NCBI GenBank assembly: GCA_902761665.1
Contig: CACWLA010000008.1
Coordinates: 1 to 64,000 of the forward strand
Origin: an uncultured Lachnospiraceae bacterium
GTDB taxonomy: Bacteria > Bacillota > Clostridia > Lachnospirales > Lachnospiraceae
Length of the DNA stretch: 64,000 nucleotides
Reading direction: 5' to 3'
This document shows positions 50,594 through 59,801 of this stretch, piece after piece (the first letter of the stretch is position 1; each line of letters begins with the position of its first letter). The notes beneath the pieces are model-generated. The model saw only the letters and a program-made list of their open reading frames with translations. It ran no database searches and was not told the DNA's origin. Both the position numbers and the translations under genes were made by a program.

Positions 50594-52402
50594 ATGACAG
50601 ACAAAGAATTGAAAGATCTTAAGGCTGATCTCTGGCACGCGGCAGATGTACTGCGTTCTGGAGCACACCTGGCCGCCAATAAGTACGGTCAGCCGATCCT
50701 CGGCCTTATTTTCCTTCGTTATGCGGATATCCTGTATAAGCAGCACAAAGATGAAATCGAGGAGGAGTATACTCGACTCCTTGGCACCCGCATGGAAAAG
50801 ACGAAAAAGGAGATATCCATCGAAAAGTGCGGCTTCTTCCTGCCGGAGTGCGCCTACTATGATTTCATTAACGATGCGCCGGACACTGCGGAGAAGGCCG
50901 ATCTGGTGAAAAAGGCCATGGAGGCCATCGAAAAGGAAAACCCCAAAATGGACGGTGTGCTTCCCAAGGAAGTCTACGCCCAGCTGGTGCCGGAAGAAGA
51001 GCCGGAGCTTCTGTCCAACATCGTGCGTATCTTCAAGGACATCCCCGAAAACTGCACCATAGACATTTTCGGTGAGATCTACGAATACTTCCTCGGCAAT
51101 TTCGCCTTGGCGGAGGGCAAGGACGGCGGGACCTTCTATACGCCCGCCACGGTTGTGCGCTACATGGTTGAGGTTTTGGACCCGCAGCCCGGCGACAAGA
51201 AGTTCCTCGATCCCGCCTGCGGTTCCGGCGGCATGTTTGTCCAGGCGGCGCGGTATATGCACGCCCACAATGCCAACGAGGCCGAGCAGATGAAGTTCCG
51301 CTGCTACGGCGTAGAAAAAGAGCCTGACACGGTGAAGCTGGCCAAGATGAATCTGATGCTCAACAATGTGCGCGGCGACATCACGGAGGCAAACTCCTAT
51401 TATTCCGATCCGTACAACGCTTTCGGCGCTTTCGATTACGTCATGGCAAACCCGCCTTTCAACGTGGACGAGGTCTCTTTCGACCGGGTCAGCGGCGATG
51501 CGCGCTTCAATACCTACGGCGTGCCGCGCAACGCTACCAAATCCGCGAAGAAGACTTCCGACAAGAAAGAAACCGTGCCTAACGCAAACTATCTGTGGAT
51601 CGGTTACTTTGCCACGGCCCTGAATGAGCACGGCAAGGCGGCACTGGTCATGGCGAACTCCGCCTCCGACGCAGGCAAGAGCGAGTATGAGATCCGAAAA
51701 AAGATGATCGAAGAGGGCATCATCAGCCAGATGGTGACGCTGCCCTCCAATATGTTTTCCTCTGTTACGTTGCCGGCCACGCTCTGGTTCTTCGACAAGC
51801 ACAAGCCGCAAACGGAAAAGAAGGACGAGATCCTGTTTATCGACGCCCGCAACGTTTTCACACAGGTGGATCGCGCGCACCGCAAGTTCAGCGATGAGCA
51901 GATCAAGAATCTGGGCGTCATTACCCGCCTGTATCACGGGGATACTGCTGCTTTTGACGCGCTGCTTGCGGAGTATCGAGAGGCACTGGCCACCGCGCCG
52001 GAAACGGCTAAGGATAAGGAAACCAAGACAAAAGCCTACTGGCAGGCCCAGATCGACTGGCTGACCGAGCGCTTCCCGGACGGCGTATACCGGGACGTGA
52101 TCGGCCTGTGCAAGGCGGCAAAGCTCGGCATCTCCTTTGAGCTTGATGAAAACGACGAGCCCAAACTGGGTAAGGATGGCGAGCCAATCCGTATTATTGA
52201 AGAGGATAGCATTGCAGATCAAGACTATTCTCTCAATGCCGGACGCTATGTCGGTGTGGTCATCGAGGACGACGGTATGACTGAGGACGAGTTCAAAGAG
52301 ACTATGCTGGGCTTGAATGCTGAGTTTGAGTCACTGAACGAGGAAGCGAAGAAACTGGAATCAGAGATTGCCGGGAATATCAAAGCGCTGTTTGGTGAGT
52401 GA
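50594..52402 (+). CDS. hsdM: Type I restriction-modification methyltransferase subunit HsdM
   Basis: A 602-aa N6-adenine DNA methyltransferase. N-terminal HsdM helical domain (LKADLWHAADVLRSG), SAM-binding motif DPACGSGGMFVQ and catalytic motif NPPF starting at Asn286 (VMANPPFNVDEV), then VTLPSNMFSSVTLPATLWFF. It pairs with HsdS to methylate the host recognition site. ATG at 50594 has GGGAG at 50582-50586; an upstream in-frame start at 50531 would lie inside the leader hairpins. First gene of the six-gene operon. Confidence 0.95.
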   Translation: MTDKELKDLKADLWHAADVLRSGAHLAANKYGQPILGLIFLRYADILYKQHKDEIEEEYTRLLGTRMEKTKKEISIEKCGFFLPECAYYDFINDAPDTAEKADLVKKAMEAIEKENPKMDGVLPKEVYAQLVPEEEPELLSNIVRIFKDIPENCTIDIFGEIYEYFLGNFALAEGKDGGTFYTPATVVRYMVEVLDPQPGDKKFLDPACGSGGMFVQAARYMHAHNANEAEQMKFRCYGVEKEPDTVKLAKMNLMLNNVRGDITEANSYYSDPYNAFGAFDYVMANPPFNVDEVSFDRVSGDARFNTYGVPRNATKSAKKTSDKKETVPNANYLWIGYFATALNEHGKAALVMANSASDAGKSEYEIRKKMIEEGIISQMVTLPSNMFSSVTLPATLWFFDKHKPQTEKKDEILFIDARNVFTQVDRAHRKFSDEQIKNLGVITRLYHGDTAAFDALLAEYREALATAPETAKDKETKTKAYWQAQIDWLTERFPDGVYRDVIGLCKAAKLGISFELDENDEPKLGKDGEPIRIIEEDSIADQDYSLNAGRYVGVVIEDDGMTEDEFKETMLGLNAEFESLNEEAKKLESEIAGNIKALFGE

Positions 52403-52404
52403 GT

Positions 52405-53571
52405 ATGAATTATCTCAGATTAAGTGATTGCGCTATTTATAGAAACGAGCGTACAAAGAAGATTGACTATGAAACATACATTACCACAGAAAACATGTTG
52501 CCAAATCGTGGTGGAGTAATTCAAACTGAAGTTTTACCCGACTCAAAAACTGTTTCCAAGTATTTGCCAAACGACATTTTGTTATCGAACATTCGGCCAT
52601 ATTTCAAAAAAATATGGTTTTCAAATCGTGAGGGCGGATGTTCAAATGATGTTTTGGTAGTTAAGGCAAAAACCAACGTTATTCCCCAATTCCTCTATTA
52701 TGTCCTTTCAGATAACAACTTTTTTAACTATGATAATGTAACGTCAAAAGGGACAAAGATGCCTCGAGGCACGCCCAATGCTATCATGAAGTATCTTGTC
52801 CCTGATATAAGCAAGCAACAACAGAAAAGGATAGTTTCCGTTCTCTCGGCCTATGACAACCTGATCGAAGTCAACAACAAGCGGATCAAGGTTTTGGAGC
52901 AGATGGCGGAAAACCTGTATAAGGAGTGGTTTGTCCGCTTCCGCTTCCCCGGACATGAGAAGGCAGATTTTGAAAATGGTATCCCGAAGGGGGGGAGACG
53001 CGGGCGTATTTCTGAGTTTTATACTACATCCTCGGGTGGAACGCCAAGCCGGGAGCATGATGAATACTACGATGCCGGAACAATTCCCTGGATTAAAACC
53101 AGCGAGCTTCAAGATTGCCTCCTCATTGATACAGAAGAAAAGATTACAGAGTCTGCGGTAAAAAAATCATCCGCCAAGTTCTTCCCGAAAAACAGCGTCC
53201 TTATGGCAATGTACGGGGTGAATATTGGCATGCTGGCGTATTCAACGATGGATGCGACATGTAATCAAGCTTGCTGCGTATTTCGTGATAAAGGAAGTAT
53301 CAACACAAAACACTATTTATTCCAGTGTCTGAAGTCCATAAGAGATTATTTGCTTTTGATCAGCTTTGGAGCAGCGCAGCAGAACCTGAGCCAGGATTTA
53401 ATAAAGCGAGTCAGAATTGTTATGCCGGACGAGGAAACAGTGATTCGTTTCGAGCAGAAGATTGAACCACTGTATAATGAGACGGAGCATCTGATAAAAG
53501 AAAATGCCTGCTTAGTTCGTCAGCGTGATCTGCTCCTGCCGCGCCTGATGAGCGGAAAGCTGGAGGTGTAA
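52405..53571 (+). CDS. hsdS: Type I restriction specificity subunit HsdS
   Basis: A 388-aa DNA-recognition subunit with two target-recognition domains and two conserved helical spacers (NNKRIKVLEQMAENLYKEW in the middle; RQRDLLLPRLMSGKLEV at the end). Both halves are present, so a bipartite recognition site is expected. The ATG at 52405 lies 2 bp past the hsdM stop; a GTG at 52399 overlapping that stop is the alternative. The first target domain is AT-richer than hsdM, as is usual for exchanged specificity genes. No inverted copy or recombinase for phase variation is visible. Confidence 0.93.
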   Translation: MNYLRLSDCAIYRNERTKKIDYETYITTENMLPNRGGVIQTEVLPDSKTVSKYLPNDILLSNIRPYFKKIWFSNREGGCSNDVLVVKAKTNVIPQFLYYVLSDNNFFNYDNVTSKGTKMPRGTPNAIMKYLVPDISKQQQKRIVSVLSAYDNLIEVNNKRIKVLEQMAENLYKEWFVRFRFPGHEKADFENGIPKGGRRGRISEFYTTSSGGTPSREHDEYYDAGTIPWIKTSELQDCLLIDTEEKITESAVKKSSAKFFPKNSVLMAMYGVNIGMLAYSTMDATCNQACCVFRDKGSINTKHYLFQCLKSIRDYLLLISFGAAQQNLSQDLIKRVRIVMPDEETVIRFEQKIEPLYNETEHLIKENACLVRQRDLLLPRLMSGKLEV

Positions 53572-53575
53572 CGAA

Positions 53576-54412
53576 ATGCCAATTTTTTCTGAGCGATATG
53601 GATATTTGGAAAAACCTTTGCAGCTCGAAGGCCTTACTGCAGAATTGAGAAACAGGATCTGGAATACATATAGCTGTGAAATATGCTCTGATATTGTTGG
53701 CCTGAATTCGCACTATCTCGAAGAAATAATGGATGCCTGTGGACTCGCTTTTACTAACATCTACGAGAACGTTGACCTTGAAAAAAACCTTAACAGTTTT
53801 CGTAAATGGTTTATGGAGGCCGAATGGTACAGAATCTATGATTTTATTGAGATATACCTTCCTTTTCTGCCAAGGGATGAGCAGAATGATGCAAGAGACA
53901 ACTTTAATGCAGTTTTAAAGGAAGAAAATGCTGGTTACCGAGTTGTTGGGAACCAAGTAGTGCCTATAACGAACGAGTGTGAGATAGATTGTATCGAACA
54001 GGCCCAACAGACCGCATTTAGTAATGTGAATACGCACATCAAAAAAGCATCAGAACTTTTCTCCCGGAGGCCATTGCCGGACTATGAAAACTCTATTAAA
54101 GAGTCCATCAGTGCCGTAGAAGCGCTTTGTTGTATGATCACAGGACAATCTGGAGCAAATGCCACTTTGGGTCGGACAATTAAGAAACTCAAAGAAAATG
54201 GAGTGCATATCCATCCTGCTTTAGAAAACGCATTTTCTGCTTTATACGGGTATACATCGGACGAAAATGGAATTCGTCATGGAGGTATTGATTTTAAAAA
54301 TGCACCTGCAGAAGATGCAAAATACATGCTGGTTTCCTGCTCGGCGTTTGTTAATTATTTGATTGAGAAATGGAGCAAAGTGGAAGGAAATCAAGCTAAC
54401 GCGGAGGTATAA
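53576..54412 (+). CDS. AbiJ-NTD4-like protein with HEPN-type C-terminus
   Basis: A 278-aa protein. The start FSERYGYLEKPLQLEGLTAELRNRIWN follows the pattern of the AbiJ N-terminal domain 4, cut here at natural variation; that domain occurs in abortive-infection proteins and genes lodged in type I restriction loci. The C-terminal half is helical and ends with ENGIRHGGIDF, resembling the RxxxxH-type region of HEPN RNases, although the catalytic spacing is not certain. It begins 4 bp after hsdS and is followed 2 bp later by the next gene, so it is part of the operon. A back-up abortive response to failed restriction is a reasonable inference. Confidence 0.7.
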   Translation: MPIFSERYGYLEKPLQLEGLTAELRNRIWNTYSCEICSDIVGLNSHYLEEIMDACGLAFTNIYENVDLEKNLNSFRKWFMEAEWYRIYDFIEIYLPFLPRDEQNDARDNFNAVLKEENAGYRVVGNQVVPITNECEIDCIEQAQQTAFSNVNTHIKKASELFSRRPLPDYENSIKESISAVEALCCMITGQSGANATLGRTIKKLKENGVHIHPALENAFSALYGYTSDENGIRHGGIDFKNAPAEDAKYMLVSCSAFVNYLIEKWSKVEGNQANAEV

Positions 54413-54414
54413 AT

Positions 54415-55044
54415 ATGTTTGCCGCCAGTACATATGAGGAAATAGAGCAGATCGAAAGGCAAGTGGAAAACATGGAAATAGTCGTTTTCCTTTTTGCTCG
54501 GCCTTCGGAAGAACAGGTATTAAAGGAATTTGAGTATATCCATTATAATTCTGCAAAATACTGCTCTGTTTATGCGATTGGATATACAGATGATTTCACT
54601 AAAGCAAATGACCCGACTTACAGGAAAGTCGATGTAATGATGCAGCAGGACTGGTATTTCAGCACAAAGGCCTTTACTGAATTCAAGGAAAAACTGCAAG
54701 ATCGTATTCGGTGGAACTATTCCGGTGAAACGGAAATACTCGTCTTGCAGAACAATCCTGGGCAAAGGAATGTCCTGAACTTTCAGAACTATGTTGCAAT
54801 TAATGTAAATAAAGGCATCCGTGAGGAATATATTGATTCTTTTCAAAGCTTCATGGAGTCCCTGATAAGAAGTTCCAAGCGCAGGGTTACGGCAAAGGAA
54901 GCCATTCGTGACGTCCGAAATTCGAGAATCAGCGTCAAGGATATACTCGCCGGAGCTATCGATGATTGCAAGAAAGTTCCTACGCCGGTAAAAGAGATAG
55001 CAAAAGACAGGCTGTTTTACCGCTGTGCAAACACAATGCTGTAG
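54415..55044 (+). CDS. Unknown protein inside the restriction operon
   Basis: A 209-aa soluble protein, AT-rich, with GCGGAGG before its ATG and 2 bp after the AbiJ-like gene. Its N-terminal part looks alpha/beta (strands MEIVVFLFA, CSVYAIGYT, ETEILVLQN); the C-terminal part is helical and basic (SSKRRVTAKEAIRDVRNSR). I do not recognise the family. Its place between hsdS and hsdR suggests a defence accessory role only by association. Confidence 0.7.
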   Translation: MFAASTYEEIEQIERQVENMEIVVFLFARPSEEQVLKEFEYIHYNSAKYCSVYAIGYTDDFTKANDPTYRKVDVMMQQDWYFSTKAFTEFKEKLQDRIRWNYSGETEILVLQNNPGQRNVLNFQNYVAINVNKGIREEYIDSFQSFMESLIRSSKRRVTAKEAIRDVRNSRISVKDILAGAIDDCKKVPTPVKEIAKDRLFYRCANTML

Positions 55045-55086
55045 TATAGTCCGGCAGAATCATACTCAGAATAGAGGAAACCTGTT

Positions 55087-55929
55087 ATGAAACGTATTCC
55101 GTTCTCCCAAGTATTAAAGAATGCATCAATAGACATACGCAGAGAATATGATCGTCTATACGGGATGTTTTGTCTTCAGAAATTGGCAGATGGCACAGGA
55201 AATAGTGTTACTCTGCGGGATTCATGTGCCGCGAATTTCATCATTCTTCCATTTCGCGGAACTTGTGTTTCACTGGATGATTTTGATGATTTCTATGGGT
55301 ATAGTTTTGAAAAAATACCAGCGGATTTCAACCTAGAGTATCTAATTTCGTTCTGTGAGTACTCATATAATCTTGCTGTCTATAACCAAGGGGTTGGTTA
55401 CGGGATGTCGCTATTTGGGTTGAGCCAGCCAATGCAGTTTTATGTTCAGCAGGTGATGAAGGTAATTGATACTGTAGGATATATGGCCAATTCACAGGAT
55501 GGTATTACAGACTTTGTTCCAAAAGATCAAGCTGCGATTTCGGCCGCCGAGGTAGTTGATCCTGCACTATCCTACAGAATCATCGAATACAAACACCACT
55601 CTATGAAAGGCAATCTTGAAAGGAAGAAAGCTACTCTGATTGCGCTGGCGGACAAGCTGGAAGCAAAGAGAGCAAAACTAAAACAGGTTAACGGCTCGCT
55701 GGAATCAGATTTGTTCTATCTTCTGAATAATGTAAATGTAAGACACAATAATGCAGATCAAGGCGGTAAGAACTATATTCATTTCGTGGCAGACATGAAA
55801 GATGGCGATATCGAGCAATGGTATGATGATATATACCAAATGTGCCTGTTGGCATTCCTGGAGTTAGATCATTTGGAGCGCAAAGAGCGCGTAAAGCAAC
55901 TAAAAGAGGACATTCAAAAGAACGGATGA
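55087..55929 (+). CDS. Unknown protein with RHNN motif inside the restriction operon
   Basis: A 280-aa soluble protein, AT-rich, with AGAGGAAA upstream of the ATG. A C-terminal helical segment contains LLNNVNVRHNNADQ followed by IYQMCLLAFLELDHLER; Arg-His in such a helix-turn setting resembles HEPN/Abi-type proteins, but I cannot assign a family. It lies 17 bp before hsdR and is presumably co-transcribed. Confidence 0.7.
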   Translation: MKRIPFSQVLKNASIDIRREYDRLYGMFCLQKLADGTGNSVTLRDSCAANFIILPFRGTCVSLDDFDDFYGYSFEKIPADFNLEYLISFCEYSYNLAVYNQGVGYGMSLFGLSQPMQFYVQQVMKVIDTVGYMANSQDGITDFVPKDQAAISAAEVVDPALSYRIIEYKHHSMKGNLERKKATLIALADKLEAKRAKLKQVNGSLESDLFYLLNNVNVRHNNADQGGKNYIHFVADMKDGDIEQWYDDIYQMCLLAFLELDHLERKERVKQLKEDIQKNG

Positions 55930-55946
55930 TATAGGTGGTGACCATC

Positions 55947-58900
55947 ATGCGCAACTTCATATCCGAAGACGATATTGAACAGGCGATCCTGCAAAAGCTG
56001 GAGGGTAAGCCATTTCAATATGATATCCTGCGCTGTGACCCTGCTGGTACGGGACGCAGTAGCAAGAAAGAGTGCGTACTCCCGCTCATTCTGCGGGAGG
56101 CCTTGTTGCGCCTGAATCCTGACATTCCCCAGGACAAGCTGGCAGAGATCTTCCGCGACCTCTGCCGCGATTTCAGCGCCACGGATATGACGGCCACTAA
56201 TTACAAGTACTATAACCAGATCCGCAACGGTATCAAGATCAGCCTCCGCCGCAACGGTAAAGAGGATTTTGATTTCGTGAAGCTGGTAGATTTCGACTGT
56301 CCGGAGAACAACACGTTCACCGCCGTTTCTCAGGTGTGGATACAGGGGCGCGTCTACTGGCGCCGTCCGGATGTGCTGATTTTTATCAACGGACTGCCCA
56401 TGGTGTTTGTCGAGCTGAAAAACAGCATCGTCAAGGTAGAAGAAGCCTATAATGACAACCTGAAGAACTATCTGCGGGATATCCCGAACCTGTTTGCTTT
56501 CAACCAGATCTGTGTGCTGTCCAACGGGCTAGAGACGCGGCTCGGCGCCTTCAACGCCACCTACAACCATTTCTTCGAATGGCTGAAGGTGGAGTCTGAG
56601 AAGGAGCGCCCGGATAGAAAAGCGATTAAAGATGCCGGTACTGTTGGCGAAAGCTCTGTGCGGTACTTCATCGACGGTCTACTGCGGAAGGATCGTCTGC
56701 TTGATTACATAGAAAACTTTATTATGTTCCGCAACCAGAGGAACAAGATCATCGCCAAAAACCACCAGTATTTCGGCGTAAACAATCTCATGGAATCAGT
56801 GAAAAACCGGGCTGAGCTGCAGGGTAAGCTGGGTGTTTTCTGGCATACTCAGGGTTCGGGCAAATCCTATTCTATGGTGTTCTTTACACGTAAGGTTCGG
56901 CGTAAGATTCCTGGTAATTTTACGTTCCTAATTATTACGGACCGCGAGGATCTGGACGACCAGATCCATAAGAATTTCGTAAAGACGGAAGTGATTGGGC
57001 AAAAAGAAGAATGCCAGCCGAAAAACGGCCAGCAGCTCCGTGAGTATTTGCAGACCAACAAATCCTTTATCTTCACTTTGATTCATAAGTTCCGCTATGA
57101 CAAGGGCAAGAAGTACCCTGTGCTCTCTACGCGGGATGATATCATCGTGCTGGTAGATGAGGCGCACAGGACTCAGTATAAGGATCTAGCGGAAAATATG
57201 CGCACCGCGCTTCCCAACGCCAATTATATTGCCTTTACCGGCACACCATTGCTGGGTAGCAAGCGCCTTACAAATCAGTGGTTCGGTAACTATGTCTCAG
57301 AGTATAACTTTGCTCAGTCTGTAGAGGACGGATCAACTGTGCCATTGTTCTATTCCCGCCGCGTACCGGAGGTCGGACTGGAAAACGACTTTCTGGATGA
57401 TGACGTGGTGGATATCATCGAAGATGAAAATCTGAACGAGGACGAGACTCGTTTGCTGGAAAACTCCTCCTCTCGGATTCTGGAGGTTATCAAACGTGAA
57501 GACCGAATTGATAAGATAGCACAGGATATCGCGCACCACTTCCCGCGCCGGGGATTTCTTGGCAAAGGCATGGTCGTTTCTGTCGATAAATACACTACGG
57601 TAAAAATGTACGACAAGGTACAGCACTACTGGTCGATCGAAAAGCAAAAGATCATGCAGGAACGCAATGCCGCCGACACGAAAGAAAAACGTGACGAGCT
57701 GACACGCATCCTGGCCTATATGAACCGTGTGGAAATGGCAGTAATCGTCTCCGAAGAGGCTGATGAAAACGAGAAGTTCCAGAAGCAGGGGCTTGATATT
57801 GCTACACATCGGCAAAAGATGAACGCTGTCACACCGGAAGGACTGGATATTGAGGACCGCTTCAAGGATCCGAATGATCCGCTGCAGCTCGTATTCGTAT
57901 GTGCTATGTGGCTGACTGGCTTTGATGTAGAGAATCTTTCTACGCTATATCTGGACAAACCCATGAAAGGCCATACCTTGATGCAGGCTATCGCTCGCGC
58001 TAACCGCGTATATCCGGACAAGCCTTGCGGCATCATCGTCGATTACGTCAATGTATTCAAGTATATGCAGAAGGCGCTGACAGAGTATGCGTCCGGAGAC
58101 GATGGTACGGAGTTCCCCGCAAAGGATATCGATCAGCTGATTGTTTTGATCAACAGCGCCGTGGAAGAAGCCGATCAATTCCTGCTAGGGCTCGGTATTG
58201 ATATTGGGGCAATCGTCGCGGAAGCATCCACGCTTGACCGGCTGGATCAATTACGGGAAGCATATAACACCATCATTTCCAACGATGAAAACAAGGACAA
58301 ATTCAAGGTTATCCTCAATACACTGATGAATTTGTATGAGGCATCCCGACCGGAGATTTTTGAAAAGCATTGGAGCAACGAAAAGTTCTCGCCTCTGGCT
58401 TATCTCTATGGTCTTTTCTGCCATACCATCGATGATGAGAAAATCGACCGGGCAAGACTGCGTATGGCACAGGTTCTGGATACTAGCGTTTCCTCTCAGC
58501 AAGCGGAGGACAATGATGAAGGCCTTGTCATTCACCAAGGCAAGGTAATTGATCTCTCAAAGGTGGATGTGAAGGAACTAAAAAAGGAAATCAAGGTAGC
58601 AAAGTACAAAGCTGTGGAGATCGACGATCTGAAAGCGTTCCTGGAACAGGCACTTCAACAGATGCTTAACCGCAACTGTACACGGCAGAAATTCTCGCAG
58701 CGTTTTCGTAACATCATCGATCGCTATAATGCCGGCGGATCTGAAAATGAGGATTATTACGAACAGCTTTTACAACTCATTGAAGATTTAAAGGCAGAAG
58801 AAAAACGCCCGGAGGCCGAAGGTCTGTCCGAAGAGGAATTGGAAATCTTTGATTTACTAATCGCCGGGAAAAAGCTTACGAAGGATGAAGAACAAAAAGT

Positions 58901-59138
58901 GAAACTGTCGGCAAAGAATCTGTATAAAAAACTGACAGAAGAAAAATCTGAGCTGATGGTCGTAGATTGGTATAAAGATGAACAACCACGGGCAAAAGTG
59001 AAAATAGCAATTGAAAAATCTCTCGATGCCGATTTGCCGATGTCATATGACAAGGAAACCTTTGGGGTGAAAATTGATTTGTTGTTGACTCATTTCATCG
59101 ACATGGCGGTACAAGGGTACGGCTGGGTTGCTGCATAG
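55947..59138 (+). CDS. hsdR: Type I restriction endonuclease/translocase subunit HsdR
   Basis: A 1,063-aa motor-nuclease. The PD-(E/D)xK nuclease site is RRPDVLIF...VFVELKN (Asp142, Glu156, Lys158). The SF2 translocase has Walker A TQGSGKSYSM (Lys306), motif II VDEAHRTQ, motif III FTGTPLL and motif VI QAIARANRVY. The C-terminal helical domain docks to the methyltransferase. ATG at 55947 was chosen because AGGTGGTG lies 6 bp upstream; in-frame GTG codons at 55935 and 55938 form part of that site. All catalytic motifs look intact. Last gene of the operon, closed by a hairpin. Confidence 0.95.
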   Translation: MRNFISEDDIEQAILQKLEGKPFQYDILRCDPAGTGRSSKKECVLPLILREALLRLNPDIPQDKLAEIFRDLCRDFSATDMTATNYKYYNQIRNGIKISLRRNGKEDFDFVKLVDFDCPENNTFTAVSQVWIQGRVYWRRPDVLIFINGLPMVFVELKNSIVKVEEAYNDNLKNYLRDIPNLFAFNQICVLSNGLETRLGAFNATYNHFFEWLKVESEKERPDRKAIKDAGTVGESSVRYFIDGLLRKDRLLDYIENFIMFRNQRNKIIAKNHQYFGVNNLMESVKNRAELQGKLGVFWHTQGSGKSYSMVFFTRKVRRKIPGNFTFLIITDREDLDDQIHKNFVKTEVIGQKEECQPKNGQQLREYLQTNKSFIFTLIHKFRYDKGKKYPVLSTRDDIIVLVDEAHRTQYKDLAENMRTALPNANYIAFTGTPLLGSKRLTNQWFGNYVSEYNFAQSVEDGSTVPLFYSRRVPEVGLENDFLDDDVVDIIEDENLNEDETRLLENSSSRILEVIKREDRIDKIAQDIAHHFPRRGFLGKGMVVSVDKYTTVKMYDKVQHYWSIEKQKIMQERNAADTKEKRDELTRILAYMNRVEMAVIVSEEADENEKFQKQGLDIATHRQKMNAVTPEGLDIEDRFKDPNDPLQLVFVCAMWLTGFDVENLSTLYLDKPMKGHTLMQAIARANRVYPDKPCGIIVDYVNVFKYMQKALTEYASGDDGTEFPAKDIDQLIVLINSAVEEADQFLLGLGIDIGAIVAEASTLDRLDQLREAYNTIISNDENKDKFKVILNTLMNLYEASRPEIFEKHWSNEKFSPLAYLYGLFCHTIDDEKIDRARLRMAQVLDTSVSSQQAEDNDEGLVIHQGKVIDLSKVDVKELKKEIKVAKYKAVEIDDLKAFLEQALQQMLNRNCTRQKFSQRFRNIIDRYNAGGSENEDYYEQLLQLIEDLKAEEKRPEAEGLSEEELEIFDLLIAGKKLTKDEEQKVKLSAKNLYKKLTEEKSELMVVDWYKDEQPRAKVKIAIEKSLDADLPMSYDKETFGVKIDLLLTHFIDMAVQGYGWVAA

Positions 59139-59213
59139 AATGCTTGAAAATCCAGGCATATTAAAAGCCACATATTAAAGACCTTTATATGCCTTATGGC
59201 GTGTGAAAAAAAG

Positions 59214-59255
59214 AAAGAGAAAGCGGGACTGTAAAGCTTCGCTTTCTCTTTCCTT
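59214..59255. terminator. Terminator between hsdR and the convergent two-gene operon
   Basis: AAAGAGAAAGCG (59214-59225) pairs with CGCTTTCTCTTT (59240-59251), followed by CCTTT on the right; a run of A on the left makes it suitable for the reverse strand too. Confidence 0.8.
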
Positions 59256-59264
59256 TACGATTGC

Positions 59265-59801
59265 TTAAGCAATCAAGCCTTCACCTACAGCATGCTTAAT
59301 TGCTTCTTTGAAAGAGGTTTTTGTGATTTTTAACTTGCCGTTTTGGTCACTAAGTTCGACAATCGGAGGAAAACCGTCTTCTCGTTCTAATCTGGTGATA
59401 ATACTGCTGAACTCGCCTTTCGAAACGCCGCTGTGAGGCATTGGTCCGACCATGATACAGCAATAATTCCACGACCATCTGGCTTTTTCAAAATTGTATG
59501 TTTTAGCATCTTCATATTCCAAGTGGAATTCAAAACGATCCTTAGAAATACCGTACTGCTTTGCAATGCCTAACAATACATCTTTACTGACTTCAGATGC
59601 GCCGACAATGATAATCTTGCCATCATTAGGCCAAGTAATCGAGTCATCACCGAGAAGGTCTCTCATCCCGATGAGATCAAGGAAGGTTTCCAGTTTTTCT
59701 TCCTGATTCAGTTTGATTAATATTTGCTCAACATTCTGAACTAAGCGTTCAGTAATCTGTTCTTCAAGTTCAAATAAAGCGTCAATATCAAGCTTAGGCA
59801 T
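59265..59801 (-). CDS. Small partner protein of the MTase-like gene, function unknown
   Basis: A 178-aa soluble protein. An N-terminal helix pair (LDIDALFELEEQITERLVQN) precedes an alpha/beta region with a glycine turn after a hydrophobic strand (GKIIIVGASEVSK) and a second strand ending YCCIMVGPMPHSG, which together suggest a small Rossmann-like or sensor fold. ATG at 59801 (MPKLDI) has GAGGAGGG upstream and overlaps the end of the upstream gene by 8 bp; a longer frame from 59828 lacks such a site. I do not recognise the family. Tight overlap implies that it acts with the MTase-like protein. Confidence 0.75.
   Translation of the reverse strand: MPKLDIDALFELEEQITERLVQNVEQILIKLNQEEKLETFLDLIGMRDLLGDDSITWPNDGKIIIVGASEVSKDVLLGIAKQYGISKDRFEFHLEYEDAKTYNFEKARWSWNYCCIMVGPMPHSGVSKGEFSSIITRLEREDGFPPIVELSDQNGKLKITKTSFKEAIKHAVGEGLIA

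Noticed and set aside
52405..53571. Phase-variable specificity locus
   Set aside because: No second hsdS, inverted repeats or recombinase gene is present in the window.
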